A stretch of 7,575 nt of DNA from Syntrophomonas sp. (GTDB lineage Bacteria > Bacillota > Syntrophomonadia > Syntrophomonadales > Syntrophomonadaceae): the NCBI GenBank assembly GCA_003558625.1, contig PWPP01000087.1, positions 1 to 7,575 of the forward strand, given 5' to 3'. The stretch's first letter is position 1. The number at the start of each line of letters is the position of its first letter. A program made the translations under genes and the position numbers. Shown piece by piece: positions 6,049 to 7,575 of the stretch. The notes under the pieces were generated by a model. The model saw only the letters and a program-made list of their open reading frames with translations, had not been told where the DNA came from and ran no database searches.

Positions 6049-6261
6049 ATGCCAATTTTTGATTTTGGCTGCAGCCATTGCGGGCATAAATTTGAGCGCA
6101 TGATATCTAATGAAGAGAAAAAAAACATCTGCTGCCCTCAATGTGGTACCCCCGAAATTAAACAGCTTTTATCTGTATTTAATACTGGCAGCAGAGGAGA
6201 AAAGAATGCATTTCCCTGTCAGGCGGCTTGTTCTGGTAACGGTTGCAAGTTTGGGTTATAA
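6049..6261 (+). CDS. FmdB-family zinc ribbon protein
   Basis: A 70-residue protein of the FmdB/putative regulatory family. The N-terminus MPIFDFGCSHCGHKFE is characteristic, and two CxxC knuckles (C8-x2-C11 and C29-x2-C32) would bind one zinc. The C-terminal tail carries three more cysteines (C57, C61, C66) followed by a short Gly-rich end, as in many clostridial members. The family's biochemical role is not established; the name comes from a gene near a formamidase operon, and a regulatory or metal-related role is only suggested. The ATG has GAGGTGA 5 nt upstream. It lies 24 nt after ispH-S1 with no promoter visible between, so it is probably the last gene of that transcript. Its TAA stop forms the base of the terminator stem that follows. 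Confidence 0.88.
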   Translation: MPIFDFGCSHCGHKFERMISNEEKKNICCPQCGTPEIKQLLSVFNTGSRGEKNAFPCQAACSGNGCKFGL

Positions 6262-6289
6262 GCTGCCACCAGGCAGCTTTTTATTTTTC
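6260..6289 (+). terminator. Rho-independent terminator after the FmdB-family gene
   Basis: AAGCTGCC (6260-6267), loop ACCA, GGCAGCTT (6272-6279), then TTTATTTTTCT. The perfect 8-bp, GC-rich stem followed by a T-rich tract is a textbook intrinsic terminator. The first arm begins inside the TAA stop codon (6259-6261), and mobA starts only about 17 nt after the T-tract. Confidence 0.9.
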
Positions 6290-6291
6290 TT

Positions 6292-6297
6292 AGGGAG
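6292..6297 (+). promoter_or_regulatory. Ribosome binding site supporting the TTG start of mobA
   Basis: AGGGAG lies 9 nt before TTG 6307. Starting there gives MQATGVILAGGKSERM, which places the nucleotide-binding loop at the expected distance from the N-terminus. The next possible start, GTG 6322, would truncate the first beta strand. Confidence 0.65.
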
Positions 6298-6306
6298 TGG
6301 TCGGGC

Positions 6307-6912
6307 TTGCAAGCAACAGGTGTGATTTTGGCAGGTGGAAAAAGTGAGCGCATGAAATTTAATAAAGCCTTTGCCAGAATTAATGATGACACCATTTTTA
6401 GCATCACAATGAAAAAATTCCAGGGGGTATTCCCGGAAATTCTAATCATTTCGAACCAGCACGAGTTGTATGGCCATTATGCCGGTAAAAACATCAAAAT
6501 TTATTCAGACATTTATCAAAATAGTGGTCCGATTGCCGGAATCCATTCAGCTTTGACTTATTCTTGCTATGAAAATATATTTCTTTTAGGGTGTGATATG
6601 CCTTTTATGAATATGGAGCTGGCCTGTTATCTTCTTAATCGCATTAAGGGCTATGAAGCGGCAGTACCAAGAACCCAGGGGGTATTGCAGGCTACAGCGG
6701 CAGTTTATAATCGCAGCTGTCTTCCCTTTCTGGAAAAAAGCCTGGATAATAAGTGGTTGAAATTGACACGGATCTTTGAAGGGCTGTCTACAATTATCAT
6801 AGAGGAAGAAGACTTAATACCTTTTGGATCTCCAACCGACATCTTTTTCAATGTGAATGACCAAGCAGCATTGGTCCAAGCCCGGGAAATGTCATGGAGG
6901 TTATTGAAATAA
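6307..6912 (+). CDS. mobA: Molybdenum cofactor guanylyltransferase
   Basis: Cytosolic GTP:molybdopterin guanylyltransferase that attaches GMP to molybdenum or tungsten cofactor, giving the MGD form used by formate dehydrogenases and other DMSO-reductase-family enzymes. The 201-residue protein has the glycosyltransferase-A-like nucleotidyltransferase fold: LAGGKSERM at 8-16, conserved K20, GPIAGIHSAL at 74-83, the metal-binding GCDMPF with D97, and FFNVND at 180-185 near the C-terminus. The loop usually written G-x-D-K reads K-F-N-K here, so the Asp is replaced, but the lysine is kept. The closest alternative is a MobA-like CTP:molybdopterin cytidylyltransferase, which the GCDMPF and NVND motifs make less likely. 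It starts at TTG just after a terminator, with no promoter between them, and overlaps fni by 19 nt. Confidence 0.87.
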   Translation: MQATGVILAGGKSERMKFNKAFARINDDTIFSITMKKFQGVFPEILIISNQHELYGHYAGKNIKIYSDIYQNSGPIAGIHSALTYSCYENIFLLGCDMPFMNMELACYLLNRIKGYEAAVPRTQGVLQATAAVYNRSCLPFLEKSLDNKWLKLTRIFEGLSTIIIEEEDLIPFGSPTDIFFNVNDQAALVQAREMSWRLLK

Positions 6913-7575
6913 GAGAAAAAAGAAAAAATGAACACATAGAGATTGCCTGTGCTCTGGCCGGGGAGCAGGGTGCCACCGGTTTAGAAAATGTTCATCTAAT
7001 TCATAATGCGCTACCGGAGCTGGATTTAGCTGATATTAACCTTCAAGGTTTTTGGGGGGCTAAAGCGTATCGCTATCCCCTGGTCATCAATGCTATGACC
7101 GGTGGAACCTATAAAAGCCATCAGATCAATCAGGACCTTGCTTACCTGGCCGCCAAGCATGGTTTAATTATGGCTGTGGGATCGCAGGTAGTGGCTCTTG
7201 AAAATCCTGAAGCCAGAGAGAGCTTTTCTGTGGTTAGGAAGGAAAATCCTGGAGGTATTATTTGGGCCAATATATCAGCTCGTTCTGAACCTGAAAAAGT
7301 CAAGCAGGCAGCGGAGATGATTGATGCAGATGGAATCCAGCTGCACCTGAATGTACCCCAGGAATTAACCATGTTTGAAGGAGACCGCGATTTTACCGGA
7401 ATATTAGAGAATATCGGTAAAATCATCTCTTGCCTTGACATACCTGTTATGGCAAAAGAGGTGGGTTTTGGGTTGTCCCGGGAAGCAGGATTAAGTTTAT
7501 ACCGCCAGGGAATAAGGACCTTTGATATTGGGGGGCGCGGTGGGACCAATTTTTTAGCCATCGAAGATCAGCGGC
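6894..7575 (+). CDS. fni: Type 2 isopentenyl-diphosphate delta-isomerase (3' end cut by the window)
   Basis: FMN- and NAD(P)H-dependent enzyme interconverting IPP and DMAPP. The first 227 codons are open to the window edge; family proteins have about 330-350 residues, so roughly a third is missing. Motifs in order: RKNEHI at 10-15 (the usual N-terminal RKxxHI), NAMTGGT at 66-72 (FMN site), VGSQ at 95-98, QLHLNVPQE at 149-157 with the catalytic Gln and the metal-binding Glu at its end, EGDRDF at 162-167, KEVGFGLS at 188-195 and DIGGRGGTN at 211-219 (FMN phosphate loop). The start is ATG 6894, inside the end of mobA; only a weak GGGA precedes it, and GGAGG at 6896-6900 lies within the start region, so initiation probably depends on ribosomes finishing mobA. 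Together with ispH upstream it would set the IPP/DMAPP ratio. Confidence 0.93.
   Translation, partial: MEVIEIREKRKNEHIEIACALAGEQGATGLENVHLIHNALPELDLADINLQGFWGAKAYRYPLVINAMTGGTYKSHQINQDLAYLAAKHGLIMAVGSQVVALENPEARESFSVVRKENPGGIIWANISARSEPEKVKQAAEMIDADGIQLHLNVPQELTMFEGDRDFTGILENIGKIISCLDIPVMAKEVGFGLSREAGLSLYRQGIRTFDIGGRGGTNFLAIEDQR

Noticed and set aside
6110..6325. Alternative plus-strand frame overlapping the FmdB-family gene and the terminator
   Set aside because: No recognisable motif, no ribosome binding site, and it reads through the terminator hairpin; the FmdB frame has the family cysteines.
7142..7561. Minus-strand 139-codon frame near the right edge
   Set aside because: It is antisense to fni, whose plus-strand frame carries QLHLNVPQE, KEVGFG and DIGGRGGTN motifs.

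Overview
The window is a tightly packed, all-plus-strand stretch of bacterial housekeeping genes, most likely from an anaerobic member of the Clostridia (Firmicutes), possibly a Syntrophomonas-like lineage. Three things suggest this: the order tyrA-aroA-cmk-plsC-ispH, an IspH protein fused in frame to a four-domain ribosomal-protein-S1-like protein (a fusion known from Clostridia), and strong AGGAGG-type ribosome binding sites with frequent TTG starts. Base composition looks moderate, in the mid-40s percent GC by eye. The exact genus is an inference.

Layout: (1) 1-2444: the possible tail of an unidentified upstream gene, then tyrA (prephenate dehydrogenase with a C-terminal ACT domain) and aroA (EPSP synthase carrying all four class II motifs). 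These are end steps of tyrosine and chorismate synthesis, and the aroA ribosome binding site overlaps the tyrA stop. (2) 2445-2567: the only sizeable non-coding gap, with a 20-bp near-perfect palindrome and a good sigma-A-like promoter (TTTACA-16-TAAAAT). (3) 2568-6024: cmk (CMP kinase), plsC (lysophosphatidate acyltransferase, overlapping cmk by 11 nt) and ispH-S1. This links nucleotide, phospholipid and isoprenoid synthesis with translation. (4) 6049-6289: a small FmdB-type zinc ribbon protein, ending in a clear intrinsic terminator whose stem contains the stop codon. (5) 6307-7575: mobA (molybdopterin guanylyltransferase), overlapping by 19 nt a type 2 isopentenyl diphosphate isomerase (fni) that runs off the window.

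The most interesting stretch is the junction of the IspH-S1 fusion. The last IspH codons contain a nine-base perfect anti-Shine-Dalgarno complement (TAAGGAGGT) just before an in-frame ATG. This is followed by seven 18-nt tandem repeats (Asn-Pro-Asn/Ile-Glu-Glu-Thr) arranged partly as a 54-nt higher-order duplication, and then by a second SD-ATG pair just ahead of the first S1 domain. The locus may therefore make free S1-like protein as well as the fusion. The window also holds two enzymes that act on the IPP/DMAPP pool, IspH and type 2 IDI, on either side of the terminator. I see no sign of mobile elements, CRISPR arrays, tRNA or rRNA genes.
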